Source of the DNA: Symbiodinium natans
Lineage: Eukaryota; Sar; Dinophyceae; Suessiales; Symbiodiniaceae
Assembly: GCA_905221605.1 (NCBI GenBank)
Contig: CAJNDS010000668.1
Location: 317,555 to 381,554, forward strand
Length of the DNA stretch: 64,000 nucleotides
Direction: 5' to 3'
Of the stretch, positions 63,711-64,000 are shown in pieces. Position numbers and translations under genes: made by a program. Each line of letters begins with the position of its first letter. Within the stretch, counting starts at the first letter, position 1. The notes under the pieces were generated by a model. The model was not told where the DNA came from. It made no database searches and was given only the letters and a program-made list of their open reading frames with translations.

Positions 63711-64000
63711 GTTTAGGGTTTAGGGTTTCGGGGTTTAGGGGTTTAGGGGAGTTAGAGGCAGGCTTAAAAGCAAAGCACCCTATAGAAAGAATTCCAAGTA
63801 GAGTTTTCCATACTTATAACCCTGCTTCGAGCTACCGACAAACGGTTGGGGTTTCTGAGACTCACCCTAAACTCCCCTTAGCTGCCGACGCAGTCTCTCA
63901 AGATCATCCCAAAGAGCACTGCATATTCAGTGCAAGCTTGAGTCCATGTAAGGGGTATTGGGTTGCAGAGTTCACTTGCAGCTTCTCTACCTTCATTGAT
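63711..64000 (+). other. 3' end of window: intron-like sequence
   Basis: TTTAGGG units, a half copy of the family-1 palindrome arm (GAGTTTTCCATACTTATAAC, 63801-63820) and a TTGGGG-type repeat arm. No exon supported. Confidence 0.5.

Larger units (their letters stand above)
15864..63730. repeat. Dispersed telomere-like arrays bounding introns (overall)
   Basis: Within this span TTTAGGG arrays tend to start at or near exon 3' ends, and CCCTAAA arrays tend to stop shortly before exon 5' ends. Large arrays not listed separately: 16570-16648, 26971-27048, 34281-34344, 34445-34637, 43840-43926, 50391-50489, 53864-53935 and 54030-54098. Arrays are absent only from the two TIR elements and a few spacers. 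Confidence 0.85.

Noticed and set aside
1-64000. tRNA, rRNA or other structured RNA genes
   Set aside because: I looked for cloverleaf-like and rRNA-like stretches and saw none that I could support by eye; a covariance-model scan would settle it.

Overview
The window looks like nuclear DNA of a dinoflagellate. All host genes I can build lie on the + strand. Exons start after AG with G strongly favoured as the first base. Donors include GC and GA as well as GT. Telomere-type TTTAGGG repeats are everywhere. The first complete gene is a cytosine-C5 DNA methyltransferase-like protein of a type I associate with dinoflagellates, and the tail of a copia-like Pol polyprotein ending in ADLGTK is present. 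I cannot name a genus.

Layout, 1-15 kb: the last exon of an upstream gene (1-93); an array of eight ~50-bp hairpins (632-1317) inside a larger inverted repeat; a DNA methyltransferase-like gene (2840-5341, perhaps with a Ser-rich 5' part from 2480); a 13-exon gene of unknown function with a long coiled coil, a 150-bp coding tandem repeat and a Lys-rich tail (5711-13018); and a 5'-truncated copia-type RNase H tail fused to a membrane segment (13341-14594). Two introns of the 13-exon gene already hold TTTAGGG arrays.

Layout, 15-64 kb: the sequence first looks like telomeric junk, but it is a series of short exon islands (14-250 bp) separated by introns. Most introns begin with (TTTAGGG)n and end with (CCCTAAA)n. 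The reading frame carries across many successive islands when AG acceptors and GT/GC/GA donors are used. The best case is a 24-exon gene at 24754-38181 whose first half rebuilds a PPPDE (DeSI-type) thiol peptidase domain, with its His motif (FHVGV) and Cys motif (NCAHF) on exons about 3.8 kb apart. Other models are 16119-18086 (perhaps on to 23918), 38415-41555, 42123-43518, 43947-47531, 52509-53251, 53540-57663 and 58550-62293. None of these could be named.

The introns also hold several families of near-palindromic elements. Some of these carry a telomere-like array in the loop. Two related terminal-inverted-repeat elements (18129-20603 and 39015-40458) sit in introns and lack the arrays; the second carries a transposase-like ORF on the - strand. 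The most notable feature is the telomere-repeat-bounded introns, where the repeat itself often supplies the 5' splice site (G/GTTTAGGG) and the two ends of each intron are complementary. All exon limits were read by eye, and several junctions are marked as unresolved.
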